DNA of 64,000 nucleotides, from assembly GCA_030849805.1 (NCBI GenBank), contig JASANZ010002259.1, positions 1 through 64,000 on the forward strand, read 5' to 3'. The notes under the pieces were generated by a model, which worked only from the letters and a program-made list of their open reading frames with translations, ran no database searches and was not told the DNA's origin. This document shows positions 40,615 through 51,051 of the stretch, one piece after another (the first letter of the stretch is position 1; every line of letters starts with the position of its first letter). The translations under genes were made by a program, and so were the position numbers. The stretch is from Sergeia podlipaevii (Eukaryota; Euglenozoa; Kinetoplastea; Trypanosomatida; Trypanosomatidae).

Positions 40615-41571
40615 GACAGGAGAAAAGGAAGGAGATGTTGTGCGACTAGAGCTTGGAGGGTGGGAAGGCTAGGCTGGGATAGCGCGTGGCGGCGAGGTAC
40701 TTGAGTGCTATACGATGTTGAACATGCAATCACAGAGTTTATGTGGGTATGCGCTTTGCGCTTCAATTTGTCAATTGCTGCTTAAAAAAAAAAAAATTAC
40801 ACACACATTAAAATACATCGTTCAATGTGGAATATCACTGCTCATATATATATATATATATTGCAATAACGTCATGTGCGGAAGTGACAACGAGAACGGC
40901 GTGGAAAACCTGCGCACATGCATGTGTAGCACACATGTTATTTAGATACATATTTAGTTCTTCTCTCCTCCTCTCACTTTGCATTGTTCTGCTTTAACTA
41001 GTTATTTAGAGAGGTAGGCATACCTTAAAAAAGAAAAAATACATTTTTTTTTGTAGCTCTCAACAAGAAAGAAAAATTGAGGTGTTCAAAGTTGCGTGGC
41101 TTTTTCGCTTTCCCAGACCACTTCTTTTTTGTTTCATCTTCCCGTTAAATGTATAATTGCTTTTTATTATTATTTTTATTATTTTTATAATTTCATTTCA
41201 TCATATATTTTTGCGTGTGCGTGTGTTCACACGTGAAGGCAGTCAGATTTGTACTATGAATCAAAGGTGCGTTTATATTATTATTGTTACTATTTTTGTT
41301 CACTCTTGAGAGATACATGTACGTGCGATTTGTTTCTTGTGTACGTTCACGACACTACGTTCCCTCTCGTTTGTTTTTTATTTGTACAATATAAAAGCGC
41401 AACGGATATCATTTTGTTCTCTGTACTTGCGATAAAAATAATAAAAAAAGATTGCTTAGTAGTACTATTATAATTTTTTTTTACTCTTCTCTTTATTACA
41501 GCAAACGTAATTCGTATTTATTTATTTTTTCAATTTTATCCCAGTAGCACGAAAGAGAGAGGGAGGGAGAG
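40615..41571. other. Intergenic spacer, AT-rich
   Basis: Contains a (TA)n run at about 40844-40861, T/A-rich patches around 41160-41200 and a pyrimidine-rich tract. The tract ends in CCCAG at 41540-41544, the likely acceptor for the next gene with a 27-nt leader. No gene is seen. Confidence 0.55.
41543..41544 (+). promoter_or_regulatory. Predicted spliced-leader acceptor AG for the LRR gene
   Basis: TTCAATTTTATCCCAG, giving a 27-nt leader before ATG 41572. Confidence 0.55.
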
Positions 41572-44500
41572 ATGGAGCTAGTCACACCCAATCGAAGCCG
41601 TCCATTGGCCCCCATTTCACCCCTGCACGCTGAGGAACACGTTGAATTCGACAAGAAACAGGGCAAAGAAAAAGGCAGCACCAGTACTAGTAGCAGTGGT
41701 GGCGGGGGTGGTAGCAACATCAGCACACAGTCCATCAATACTGCGTCGAAACAACAGAACGGCTTCCTCACTTCAGTACCAAAACAAGGAGGAGGGGAAG
41801 GTAAAGCGGCGGATGGTGGTGGTGCTAGCCGCGAGCGCAGTACTAGATCGAGCGGCCGGAGCAGCAGTAGTAACAATATGAACAGTCACGGCAACTTCAA
41901 TGTCAACGCTCAGCTACCTCAACGAAGACTAGGAGGTGGAGCAGCAGCAAACGGTAAGACATATGTAGTGCGTAGGGCCACAGCTCCAGTGCCTAGTGTC
42001 CCATCTTGTAGCGCTGTAGATCGATGCCGATTTGGCTCTACGAGTGCTGCCGCAAACGGTAGTAATTTGACAGGCCCTGGGGCACGTAGTGGTTCAACAA
42101 CTGATACTACTGCTCCCGCGAGCGGTGATGGTGCTTCTGCGAAGGGAGATCACCACGCTATAGACGGCGGTGATCCCCGCCGTGGTGGTGGTGATGCGAG
42201 GAACTCGCTCAATAATGGTAGCAGAGCGGTAGGCAACCGTCTTGACGGTGCTCTGCCTGCTAACATCACCTCCAATACTACGCAGAAAGCGCAAACCCCT
42301 CCGCCGGCACGCATGTCAATTCCTTGTATCTCCAGTACCCCGCATGCCTCTAGTGCGCCACGCGTTAGAGGCAGCAGCAGCAGCAGCAGCAGCAACAGCA
42401 ACAACGCTGGGAACAACTGCAATGGACAGATGATGTCCACTAGCCTCCCTGAGCGCCTGCCTGTAATTGCGTCTGTGCGTCACGCCGGTGAAGCCAACAC
42501 ACGCTTGCCCATTCACGGTCCAGCGCTTGGCTGGCGATCCCAGCAGGAAGACGTCACTGTGGCGCATCCTGGGCGTATCCCTCCACCACCCCGCGCCAAC
42601 CAGCAGGTACGCCTCGTCGCTGTGGGCGATGCTCATAGCGGGTCTCTCGCTAGCAACTCGCTGGGCTCTATCTCTACTTCCTCCTCCTTCCCCTCTCCTC
42701 GCACCGCCGCTTCATCGTGGGCAGCACCGGCGGCAACGTGGAACGCTTATGCAAGCAATGGATCCAGTAAGGGACTGACTGCTGCGGTTGTTAACAATAA
42801 TAGTGGTAGTAGTGGTAGTATCACAAAAGGCAATAACAACAATAGCAATAATAATAATAATATCAAGAGCTGGCCTGCCAACAGTGCGTCTAGCGCTAAA
42901 GCAGTAAACCCACCTCAGCTGGCACCGTTTTTTCAACCCAAGACACCGTCTCCTGCTTCAACGCCCTCCAGGTCTGTTGCGCCGACCCCAGTGCCCACTG
43001 CGCGTACTTCTGGGACTCAAGGACTCAGCTTTGGGAGTGCTAGCAACAGTAGTCATAACAATAATATTAATAGTAACAACGCCGTGATGGCACCTGGTCA
43101 GAATGGGGTCCGTGTTATCGCTGACAGCAACAGTCAGCAACAGCGGCGCACGTTCATCGATGATGACGATGACTTGGTAGTATCCATGGCAGTCTCCAAG
43201 CGGATGCCGTTGATAAGGCCGTTACCGCTCTCGCAAGGCTGCAGTTGTGCATCCCCCCTCTTACCTGAACGACAGCAGCAGTCTTTTTCTAGTCCGTCCA
43301 CGAACAATTCACCTTCAACCCCACAGAAGGAAACGCGGCCTCCAGCTGGGTCTCGAGAACCGTCTGCGCAGATGTCCACACCGCCGCTCTCTCAGAAACA
43401 GTCCAGGCAACCAGCAAAGCCCACCGCACAAACGCAGCCACAGAAGCAGCAACAACAGCAGCTTCAGTGTGGACGACCACTGCCTACACCCCCGGTCAAG
43501 TCTGTACAACAGCCGCCACAACAACAACAACAACGAAAGAAGATAGTCACCCCACTGCCACTGCAGGCGGAGACCGTTCCGCCGCCCAAGGCATCACCAC
43601 CATTGTCACAGCAGAAGCAGCAACAGCAACAAACACATCAGCAGCAGCAGCGACCTGCACCTGCCGCCAAGTCCCCTCAGCAACCACTACAGCAGCAATC
43701 AGCTGACAAGAGATCCCCTCTAATCCTTGTGCTGCAGAGCTCAAACTTTGATGAGTTAGATGACAAGGAGGACACTTCAGGTGACTTTGTTCTCAGTGGG
43801 TCTGCGAACATCTCCCCTAGAGGAGGTCCCTTGGTCTCATTACCTTCCTTCACTCAGCAGAGCGAGAAGTCACCACCACGAACCGCAACACCAGCAATTG
43901 GGTGCGGGAGAAGGGGGAAAGCATTGGCACCCATCACTACCAGCAACACCAACACTGACAAAAGTACCCTTCGCACCTCGCTAGTGTGCAACACCGCGAA
44001 TAACAAGCACTCCTCCATGCCGCTTCTACCAGAAGACGATGGTCGACCCGCACGTCCCACCGCAGCAGAGAAAGCAACTTTGGCCAAGTACCTAGCCGAG
44101 GAAGATCTCAACCTCTCCATGTCCACCTTCACCGCGGTTGGGCCCACCTTATCTCTCTCGCGGACGCTGCGTGTTCTCAATCTGAGGGGCAGCACTATCT
44201 CCAGCGAAGGGCTGCGTGGACTGGGTGACATTCACTCGCTGCAAAGCATCTGTGTCTCTCACATGCGTCGGCTGACTTCTCTCGCTCCACTCATTGCGTG
44301 TTCGAAGCCAGGCGATCAATGCCTCATTCAGGAAATTGACGCTCAATGTACCCCGCTACGCGATCAGGGCATCTTGGGGCTGGAATTGCTGCCGCGGCTT
44401 CGCAAGCTCGACCTCAGTCTCACCGCTATCAGCGACGTCACCTGTCTCTCCACCAGCCGCTTCTTGAAGGAGCTTTCGCTCGGCGTGACCTCTGTGGACG

Positions 44501-46356
44501 ACAGGGGCATCATCGGCTTAGAAAGGATCCCAACACTGGTGATGCTCAACATTTGTCGCACCCGTGTGTCCTCACTCAGCAGCCTCGTTCGCTCCATGTC
44601 TTTGCAAACACTACGTATGTACTCGAGCAGGGTGACCGATGCGGGCATCCAAGGAATAGAGAAGATGCCACGCCTCGCCCACGTGGATGTGAGCACCACA
44701 AAGGTGACGGATCTCTCTGTGTTCCGAAACAGCCACTCTTTGCGTTCGATCAAAGCTCAGTGGCTTGCACTGAAGAACTGCAGTGACATCATTCAAGAAC
44801 GCCGTGCGTTGATGGACCGGCTGCCTCCGCCAGACGCCTCCATGGCGTGGCGGGACTTAGAGGCCGGGTATGCGGGACTTGCCGACATCCCAACGCTCGA
44901 GTTGGTTGATCTCTCGTTCAATCCAATCCGCAGCGTACACTCCTTGTGCAAGAGTCGCTCCATCAAACATCTCGTCTTGCGCCGCACTCGCGTGGAGACA
45001 GCTGGCATCGCGGGTATCAAGCAGCTCGCACAGACGTTGGAGACACTGGTAGTGACCAATCTCACCGACTCGCTCGGCGACGAGGAGGACGAGGAAGAAG
45101 AGATGACTGCACTCATTATACCTGGCTGTTTCGCAGAAAGTAGTAGCGCGGCGGCGTCGCGTGGCATGCTGACCCGCATCGACGACGTGGCCTCTCTGCG
45201 GCGCCTCACTGTACTTGACCTATCCTACACGGACGTATTTGATCTCCGCATGCTCGCATCTCTTCCCTTCTTGAGTGAGCTGAGCATCGTGGAGACGCTG
45301 GTAACGGTCGATGGGCTGCGTGGCATAGAGAAGATACCCTCTCTGGAGGTGCTGGATCTTTCGCAGACGAGTGTGCTATCCCTGCAGTTTCTCGCGGAGG
45401 GTGCGCCAGCGCTGCGCAGCATCATCGCAAAGTCCAACCGCAACACTCGCGGCTTCCGCCTCGGCCATATTGAAGGCCTGCCTTCTCTGGTCTCGCTGGA
45501 TATTAGCGACACCGTCGTGGAGGACATCCGCATGATGTGGAAGCCGACCTGGAAACTGCAAGAGCTCACGTGGCGCTGGGGAGAGCGGAGGGAGGCAACA
45601 GGACCTGTAGCGGCACTAGGGTACTGGGTTACGGCAGAGCGTCTGCGCGGCCTTGGGACGATGCCGTGCCTGCGCATGCTGGACATCGCCAACAGCGCGG
45701 TGCTTGACCTGGACTTCGTATGTGGCTCTAAGTCGATGTCAACGGTGGTGCTATCTGGCTGCCGCTTGCTGCGGAATCACACGCTACATGCACTGACGGA
45801 GTGTCCATCGCTGGAGAGCGTAGATCTCTGCAATAGTACCCGCATCTCCGATGTATCAGTGCTTGCGAAGTGCCCGCATCTGCGCGAGTTGCTGCTGGCG
45901 AACACTGACGTCTCCGCGGCAGGCCTTGGGGATGTAGTGCACATGTCCTCACTGAAGGTACTCGACCTCACCAATACTGCGGCGGAAGAGCACATAATGT
46001 ACATGAGCAGCCGCAGCGGTAGCAATGGTATGACTGACGGAGGAAGTAATCATATCATGTCTCCAATGGCTGCCACGTCCACCGCTGAGAGGAGCGCCGC
46101 GGCGCTCGCGGGGGGAGGACCTGGAGAAAATGTAGCCAACAGTGGTTGCATTCGCAGCGCTTCACCACAGAGCGGCAGGCACAAACGGGGCGGCAACGGC
46201 GTCATCCCGAAAGAGGAAAAGGAGTCGGCTAGGCTGCGCGACGCAGGCACGATTTTAGATGTAAGTGCTGCGCCAGCACAGTTTCGCGTTCCTCGTCGCC
46301 GACGAGTCAACTTTGTTACCTCGGATGGCATTCAAGAGGGAGATGGGACGCTGTAG
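41572..46356 (+). CDS. Leucine-rich-repeat protein with low-complexity N-terminal half, 1594 aa
   Basis: The N-terminal half (1 to about 820) is low-complexity. It is Ser/Asn/Gly-rich with poly-S (near 266-270), poly-N (near 422-435) and Pro/Gln-rich segments with Q runs (about 625-720), and is likely disordered. From about residue 855 to 1475 there is a chain of leucine-rich repeats of about 23-25 residues with cores such as LRKLDLSLTAISDVT, LEVLDLSQTSVLSL and LKVLDLTNTAAEE. Many repeats alternate with a GxxGLxxIPxL helix segment. The repeats are broken by two insertions: one at about 1075-1105, and an acidic one (about 1163-1170, DEEDEEEE). The C-terminal about 120 residues are again Ser/Gly-rich and end basic. 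No signal peptide or membrane anchor is visible, so an intracellular scaffold is more likely than a surface LRR protein. The partner is unknown. Confidence 0.85.
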   Translation: MELVTPNRSRPLAPISPLHAEEHVEFDKKQGKEKGSTSTSSSGGGGGSNISTQSINTASKQQNGFLTSVPKQGGGEGKAADGGGASRERSTRSSGRSSSSNNMNSHGNFNVNAQLPQRRLGGGAAANGKTYVVRRATAPVPSVPSCSAVDRCRFGSTSAAANGSNLTGPGARSGSTTDTTAPASGDGASAKGDHHAIDGGDPRRGGGDARNSLNNGSRAVGNRLDGALPANITSNTTQKAQTPPPARMSIPCISSTPHASSAPRVRGSSSSSSSNSNNAGNNCNGQMMSTSLPERLPVIASVRHAGEANTRLPIHGPALGWRSQQEDVTVAHPGRIPPPPRANQQVRLVAVGDAHSGSLASNSLGSISTSSSFPSPRTAASSWAAPAATWNAYASNGSSKGLTAAVVNNNSGSSGSITKGNNNNSNNNNNIKSWPANSASSAKAVNPPQLAPFFQPKTPSPASTPSRSVAPTPVPTARTSGTQGLSFGSASNSSHNNNINSNNAVMAPGQNGVRVIADSNSQQQRRTFIDDDDDLVVSMAVSKRMPLIRPLPLSQGCSCASPLLPERQQQSFSSPSTNNSPSTPQKETRPPAGSREPSAQMSTPPLSQKQSRQPAKPTAQTQPQKQQQQQLQCGRPLPTPPVKSVQQPPQQQQQRKKIVTPLPLQAETVPPPKASPPLSQQKQQQQQTHQQQQRPAPAAKSPQQPLQQQSADKRSPLILVLQSSNFDELDDKEDTSGDFVLSGSANISPRGGPLVSLPSFTQQSEKSPPRTATPAIGCGRRGKALAPITTSNTNTDKSTLRTSLVCNTANNKHSSMPLLPEDDGRPARPTAAEKATLAKYLAEEDLNLSMSTFTAVGPTLSLSRTLRVLNLRGSTISSEGLRGLGDIHSLQSICVSHMRRLTSLAPLIACSKPGDQCLIQEIDAQCTPLRDQGILGLELLPRLRKLDLSLTAISDVTCLSTSRFLKELSLGVTSVDDRGIIGLERIPTLVMLNICRTRVSSLSSLVRSMSLQTLRMYSSRVTDAGIQGIEKMPRLAHVDVSTTKVTDLSVFRNSHSLRSIKAQWLALKNCSDIIQERRALMDRLPPPDASMAWRDLEAGYAGLADIPTLELVDLSFNPIRSVHSLCKSRSIKHLVLRRTRVETAGIAGIKQLAQTLETLVVTNLTDSLGDEEDEEEEMTALIIPGCFAESSSAAASRGMLTRIDDVASLRRLTVLDLSYTDVFDLRMLASLPFLSELSIVETLVTVDGLRGIEKIPSLEVLDLSQTSVLSLQFLAEGAPALRSIIAKSNRNTRGFRLGHIEGLPSLVSLDISDTVVEDIRMMWKPTWKLQELTWRWGERREATGPVAALGYWVTAERLRGLGTMPCLRMLDIANSAVLDLDFVCGSKSMSTVVLSGCRLLRNHTLHALTECPSLESVDLCNSTRISDVSVLAKCPHLRELLLANTDVSAAGLGDVVHMSSLKVLDLTNTAAEEHIMYMSSRSGSNGMTDGGSNHIMSPMAATSTAERSAAALAGGGPGENVANSGCIRSASPQSGRHKRGGNGVIPKEEKESARLRDAGTILDVSAAPAQFRVPRRRRVNFVTSDGIQEGDGTL

Positions 46357-48695
46357 TGTGGGCATATGTGTTCGTGTTTGCGTGTCTATGCAGTATTTGG
46401 GAACGAAAATTTTAGAGGGAGGATTGTTTTCTTTAAAAAAAAAAACCATATTTTGGTTGTAAAAGGGAACTCATTACTATTTATCTAACTTATTTATTTA
46501 CCTTCATTTTATTTCATTTTGCATATTTTTAAAACTAAATACTCTTTTTTGTCGCTGTTTTTTACTTGCTTCTTTCTTCATTCTCGTGTGCATGCATGTG
46601 TACATGTAGATGTGTGTGTGTGTGTGTGGACGTCAATCGTTGATATTTCCATCTGTGGAGGGGGGAATCTGAGAATATGGGAGAGGAAAGGAGGGAAGAG
46701 AGAAGTAAGAGCTGTGTGCTCTCTATTTCTGGGCGGACTTTTTTTGTGTCTTTTTGCTTTCTCGCCCCCCCCCTTTTCTTCTCTTTTGTTCTTTTAGAAA
46801 TACGTAGAAGTGTACGTTTTTTTTTTTTGTGTGTGTGTGTCTATATAATGATTTCGTATTACTATTATTATTATTATTACCATTAATATTATTACTTTTA
46901 TTCGCTGGTGAAAGTAGTAGTAGTAGTAGTAGTACATACGCGGATGCTGCAACTCAGCTATACAGGGAAAAAAAGGAAACTGGAGAAGTGAGGCAAGGAG
47001 ATGGGTGGAGACAGTGGTACTGCTTCCTGGTCGTTGTAGTAGGCCGTTGTCTCTTCCTCTGTCCCAATCCATATATGCTGATTCATTCGACAGCTCTTTT
47101 GATACACTCATGTGTTGGTCGCTTATTATAAATTTTCATATATTCATATGCATGTATACATATATGTGTGTGTGTATGTGTGTGTAAAGGCGGCGGATTT
47201 TGTGCTTTTTTTTCTTCTTTTTTCTATGTCTCTGTGCATCCATTTATTTGCTTGAAACTGTAGAGCAGCTGGTACATTTATCAAGATGAAATTGCTGCAC
47301 CTCTGTCATTCCTTTTTTATTTTTTATTATTTTTATGTGTGTGTATGTGTATGAAACTTACCTATATACGTCTTCTTCTTTTTTTTTTCTCTCTCTCTAT
47401 CTCTCTCTATTGTGTATCTTCTTTTTTGATGTTACTCTGCATTTGTCGTTGATATTGTTGTTGTTGTTGTTGAATATATATGTGTGTATATATGTGTATA
47501 TGTGAATACGCACGAAACGTGCTGAGCGAAGGGAAGGAAGGGGGGGAATATGAGGAGAGGATGGAGAGGACTCAACACTTATGGCTTGCTCAATCGTGTG
47601 ACTTGATCTTTTATCTTTCTCTCTCTCTCTCCCCCTCTTACCATATACATATTGCTATTCCCGCTCCCTTGTTGCTCCGTAGATCAATACATATCGATGG
47701 TGACCCTATGCAACTATTGCTGTTTATCATTATAGCTATCATCACTACTGCTATCAAAAGGGGGGTATAGACTGAAAAAATTTCCCTTGTTTCTTTCTTT
47801 CTTCCCTTTGTGTTATTATTCCTTCTTCTCCACCCTCACCTCTGCTATAACAGGTGATAAACATTTCTTTTATTTTCGCGTTTGCTTGCGGGGTGTGTGT
47901 GTGTGTGTGTGTGCTCGCCTTCTTTCATTTTTTTTTTTCCAACGCGTGCGCGTGTGTGCTTGTTTATATGTGGAAATACAGGGTAAGCGGTTTTAGTATA
48001 TTAGTTGCTTTTGCAACCACTTTTTCTTTTTCTACTATCCTATATGTGCCTATATTGTTTGTTTGCTTTTATCACTTTTTAAAAAAGAAATTGTGATTTT
48101 TTTTTTTTTTTGAAACGTCACTGTTGAGCTATCCCCTTCTTATTTTTACTTTTTGCCTTTTGGCTGGGATGAGTGGAAGAACAGGAGACAGTGGGTCGAG
48201 ATTGGACATGCTTACAGTATGTATGTAATATACACACACATACATACACATACATGTATTCATTGGCATACTTAAACAGACAATACAGCTGATGGTATCA
48301 TTTTAAGAAAAAAAAATGGCAATGAGAATTAATACCTCCTTCCACCTTTCTCACTTTTCATCCTCTTCATCTAACCGCTGTACTACTTCTCTTTATAAGC
48401 GACAAATATTTGTATTATTGTTGTTGTTTTTTTACATTTATATTTATATATATATAATACACACAGGATTGTGGAATGATGACAAATCTGCGCGCAATGT
48501 ATCAACATGGATGTCTCTATGGCCCCAATATCATTATCTTTCTCTCTTTCTTTCTTTCTTGATATCTCTCTTAACCCCGTATAAATATTGTTTGCTATGG
48601 GTGTTTGCTGTTGCCCATATTATAACTATTTTGTAGTTTTCACATTTTAAGCTACTTAACTTTTCCTTTCACAGACCCCCCACCCACTTATTATC
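46357..48695. other. Long AT-rich intergenic spacer before cytochrome c
   Basis: About 2.3 kb with many microsatellites: GT runs near 46612-46628, (TAG)n near 46914-46934, (TTG)n near 47455-47472 and CT runs near 47617-47634. It has no ORF of coding composition. TTTCCTTTCACAG ends at AG 48673-48674 and is a strong acceptor 21 nt before the cytochrome c ATG. Confidence 0.55.
48673..48674 (+). promoter_or_regulatory. Predicted spliced-leader acceptor AG for cytochrome c copy 1
   Basis: TTTTCCTTTCACAG, a strong pyrimidine-CAG site 21 nt before the ATG. Confidence 0.65.
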
Positions 48696-49037
48696 ATGCC
48701 CCCGAAGCAGCGCGAGCCCCTCCCCGAAGGCGATGCCACCAAGGGCGAGAAGATCTTCAAGGGTCGTGCGGCCCAGTGCCACACCGCCACTCAGGGCGGC
48801 GCCAACGGTGTTGGCCCCAACCTGTTCGGTATCGTCGGTCGCCACTCCGGCACCGTCGAGGGCTACGCTTACAGCAAGGCCAACGCTGACTCCGGTGTCG
48901 TCTGGACCCGAGATGTGCTCGACGTCTATCTGGAGAACCCAAAGAAGTTCATGCCCGGCACCAAGATGTCCTTTGCTGGCATGAAGAAGGCCCAGGAGCG
49001 CGCCGACCTCATTGCCTACCTTGATACCCTTCGCTAG
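48696..49037 (+). CDS. CYC: Cytochrome c, copy 1 (single-cysteine haem type)
   Basis: 113 residues, the length of trypanosomatid cytochromes c. It carries electrons from complex III to complex IV in the mitochondrial intermembrane space. The haem motif is AAQCH (Cys28, His29): the first Cys of the usual CxxCH is replaced by Ala, so haem is attached by one thioether bond, the hallmark of Euglenozoa. The axial Met is Met91 in PGTKMSF. Other family blocks are [38 protein letters not shown] and ERADLIAYL. Codons are strongly biased to C/G third positions (GGC, CCC, AAG), as for a highly expressed gene. The 5' leader is about 21 nt from the AG at 48673-48674. The second copy lies 1.7 kb downstream. 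Confidence 0.98.
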   Translation: MPPKQREPLPEGDATKGEKIFKGRAAQCHTATQGGANGVGPNLFGIVGRHSGTVEGYAYSKANADSGVVWTRDVLDVYLENPKKFMPGTKMSFAGMKKAQERADLIAYLDTLR

Positions 49038-50700
49038 GCAATGATATGATGTATATGAAGTGTGTACATATTCTGTAGCTAGTAACCCTCCTCACCCCCC
49101 CTCTCCTCCTCTCCTTCTGTGAGGGACGAACAGGAGAGAGGGGAACAACTACATAGGGAGAAAGAGAGAGAGAGAGAGAAATAAAGAAAAGTGAAAAGTG
49201 GATTTAAAAACAAAAATGATTGCTTACATTTTATTTTTGATGTCTTATTTTAAAGATGTGTTGGTGTTGTTGTTATGCTTTTTTGTGAAGGACATTCCGA
49301 AAGGAAAAAGAAAGCATTTCTGATAGCGTGGAGTGTATATGTTTGTACGTGTGTTATCTAAAGTAGTGTATAACCACAACAGCATACATTATATATCTGC
49401 ATTCTGCATGCATGCATTAATTTTATAAAATTTAAGCAAGAAGGATCGATCGACTGTTTGGGAAAGACTTTATAATCCTTTCTCCATTGCAAGTGCAACT
49501 CAACACCGTTTTCTTTCTTTTACCTTGTCGCTCTCAACCCCTGTGATGACGTGAAAGGTGCAACTCGCGGAAAAATAAAAGTGGAGGGAGCATAAAGAGA
49601 GAAAAGCTGGAGGAAGGACTATAATTCTTTTTTTTAGAAAACACTGTATACATTCGGTACAGCAATATATATATCTGCCTATCCTATTTCCTCCTTTTTT
49701 CTTGTACACACACCGTTACGTTACATTCTGCATCCCTTTCGACCTCAGCGCACGCACATACATATTTGCTTCCTTATTTCTCTCCTTTCTACCCTTTGTA
49801 TATGTGTGCGTGCTTGTATCTTCGCCCCCCTCCCCCTCCCTCCTCTCTCTATGTAAGGGTGTTGATGTGTAGCCGCTGGTACTTTACCTCCCCTCTTTCT
49901 TTGTTCTCTAAATGAGTAAGACTTACCTCAATTATTATTATTATCACTATATTACACACACACACACACACACAAACAACCAAAACAAGGATCTTAAGCG
50001 CTCCTTCTATATGAAGAGCTGGTTGAAGCCCAGGTGCATTGGGGGGAGTCAGCTGCGATCTTTAAAAAAAAAAAACTTATTAGGGAATATATGCTATGGA
50101 GAAACGGAAGAGAGGAAAGAAAGAGAAAAAGAAATACATTTTGTCATTTTATTTTTCTCTTACAGAATTTCTTTCATAAAAGACAAAAGGGATTTAAAAA
50201 AAAAAATTCTCTTTATTTATATATACATATATAGATATATATAGATATATATCCCGCTGTTGTGTGCCACATTACGGCCGAGTGGAAGGGAGGAGGGGTC
50301 ACGCAGATTTACTTATAGGAAGTCCGTATTTAGTTTGGCCTCTGTATGTGCGCACACATACGTGTAGCGGGGTGTTTTATGTGTGTTTGTTTCTTTTTTT
50401 TTAGTGCAACGTTTTCCGTCTTTGGAAAATGGGAAGCACAAACCATGCGTCACTTATTGCTTTTTTATTCGATTGTAATAATAATTTTTTACTTTCCTAT
50501 ACTTTCTCTCCCCCCCCCCTTTTTTTATTTTGTCATGGATCACTGCTAGCATTCTTGCTTACTTTTTTTTTTTTTGAACAAAGTTCTGAGCACTTATATT
50601 TATATATTTCAGCATTACATACCACACATCGTCCTTCTCATTTACTCTTACTAATACCCAAGGCGCGTGTCACGCTATCTTCATAACTATTACTACTATT
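49038..50700. other. Spacer between the two cytochrome c genes
   Basis: AT-rich, with a (GA)n patch near 49163-49179, a (CA)n run at about 49954-49973 and A-runs near 50065 and 50196. It shows no obvious homology to the spacers flanking the pair, so the duplication is visible only in the coding region. A probable acceptor AG is at 50661-50662. Confidence 0.5.
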
Positions 50701-51051
50701 ATGCCTCCTATGCACCACCACGAGCGCCAGCCTCTTCCCCCAGGGGACTCAGCGAAGGGCGAGAAGATCTTCAAGTCCCGTGCGGCCCAGTGCCACACCG
50801 CCACTCAGGGCGGCGTCAACGGTGTTGGCCCCAACCTGTTCGGCATTGTTGGCCGCCACTCCGGCACCGTCGAGGGCTACTTCTACACCAAGGCCAACGC
50901 TGACTCTGGGATTGTATGGACTTGCGATGTGCTCGACGTCTATCTGGAGAACCCCAAGAAGTTCTTGCCCGGCACCAAGATGTCCTTTGCTGGCCTGAAG
51001 AAACCCCAGGAGCGCGCCGACCTCATTGCCTACCTTGAGACCCTTCACTAA
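50701..51051 (+). CDS. CYC: Cytochrome c, copy 2 (single-cysteine haem type)
   Basis: 116 residues. The body is nearly identical to copy 1, including long blocks of unchanged nucleotides around the haem site, but the N-terminus differs ([20 protein letters not shown]). Haem attachment is by Cys31 in AAQCH with His32; the axial Met is Met94. Differences from copy 1 include Phe-Tyr-Thr for Ala-Tyr-Ser after GTVEGY, Cys75 for Arg in VWTxDVLDV, and FLPG for FMPG. Cys75 is an extra cysteine outside the haem site. All essential residues are kept, so it looks functional. UTRs differ from copy 1, so the two may be expressed in different life-cycle stages; that is inference. Confidence 0.97.
   Translation: MPPMHHHERQPLPPGDSAKGEKIFKSRAAQCHTATQGGVNGVGPNLFGIVGRHSGTVEGYFYTKANADSGIVWTCDVLDVYLENPKKFLPGTKMSFAGLKKPQERADLIAYLETLH

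Noticed and set aside
40844..40861. (TA)n runs as TATA-type promoters
   Set aside because: Trypanosomatid protein genes are transcribed polycistronically without gene-level TATA promoters. These runs are scattered microsatellites.
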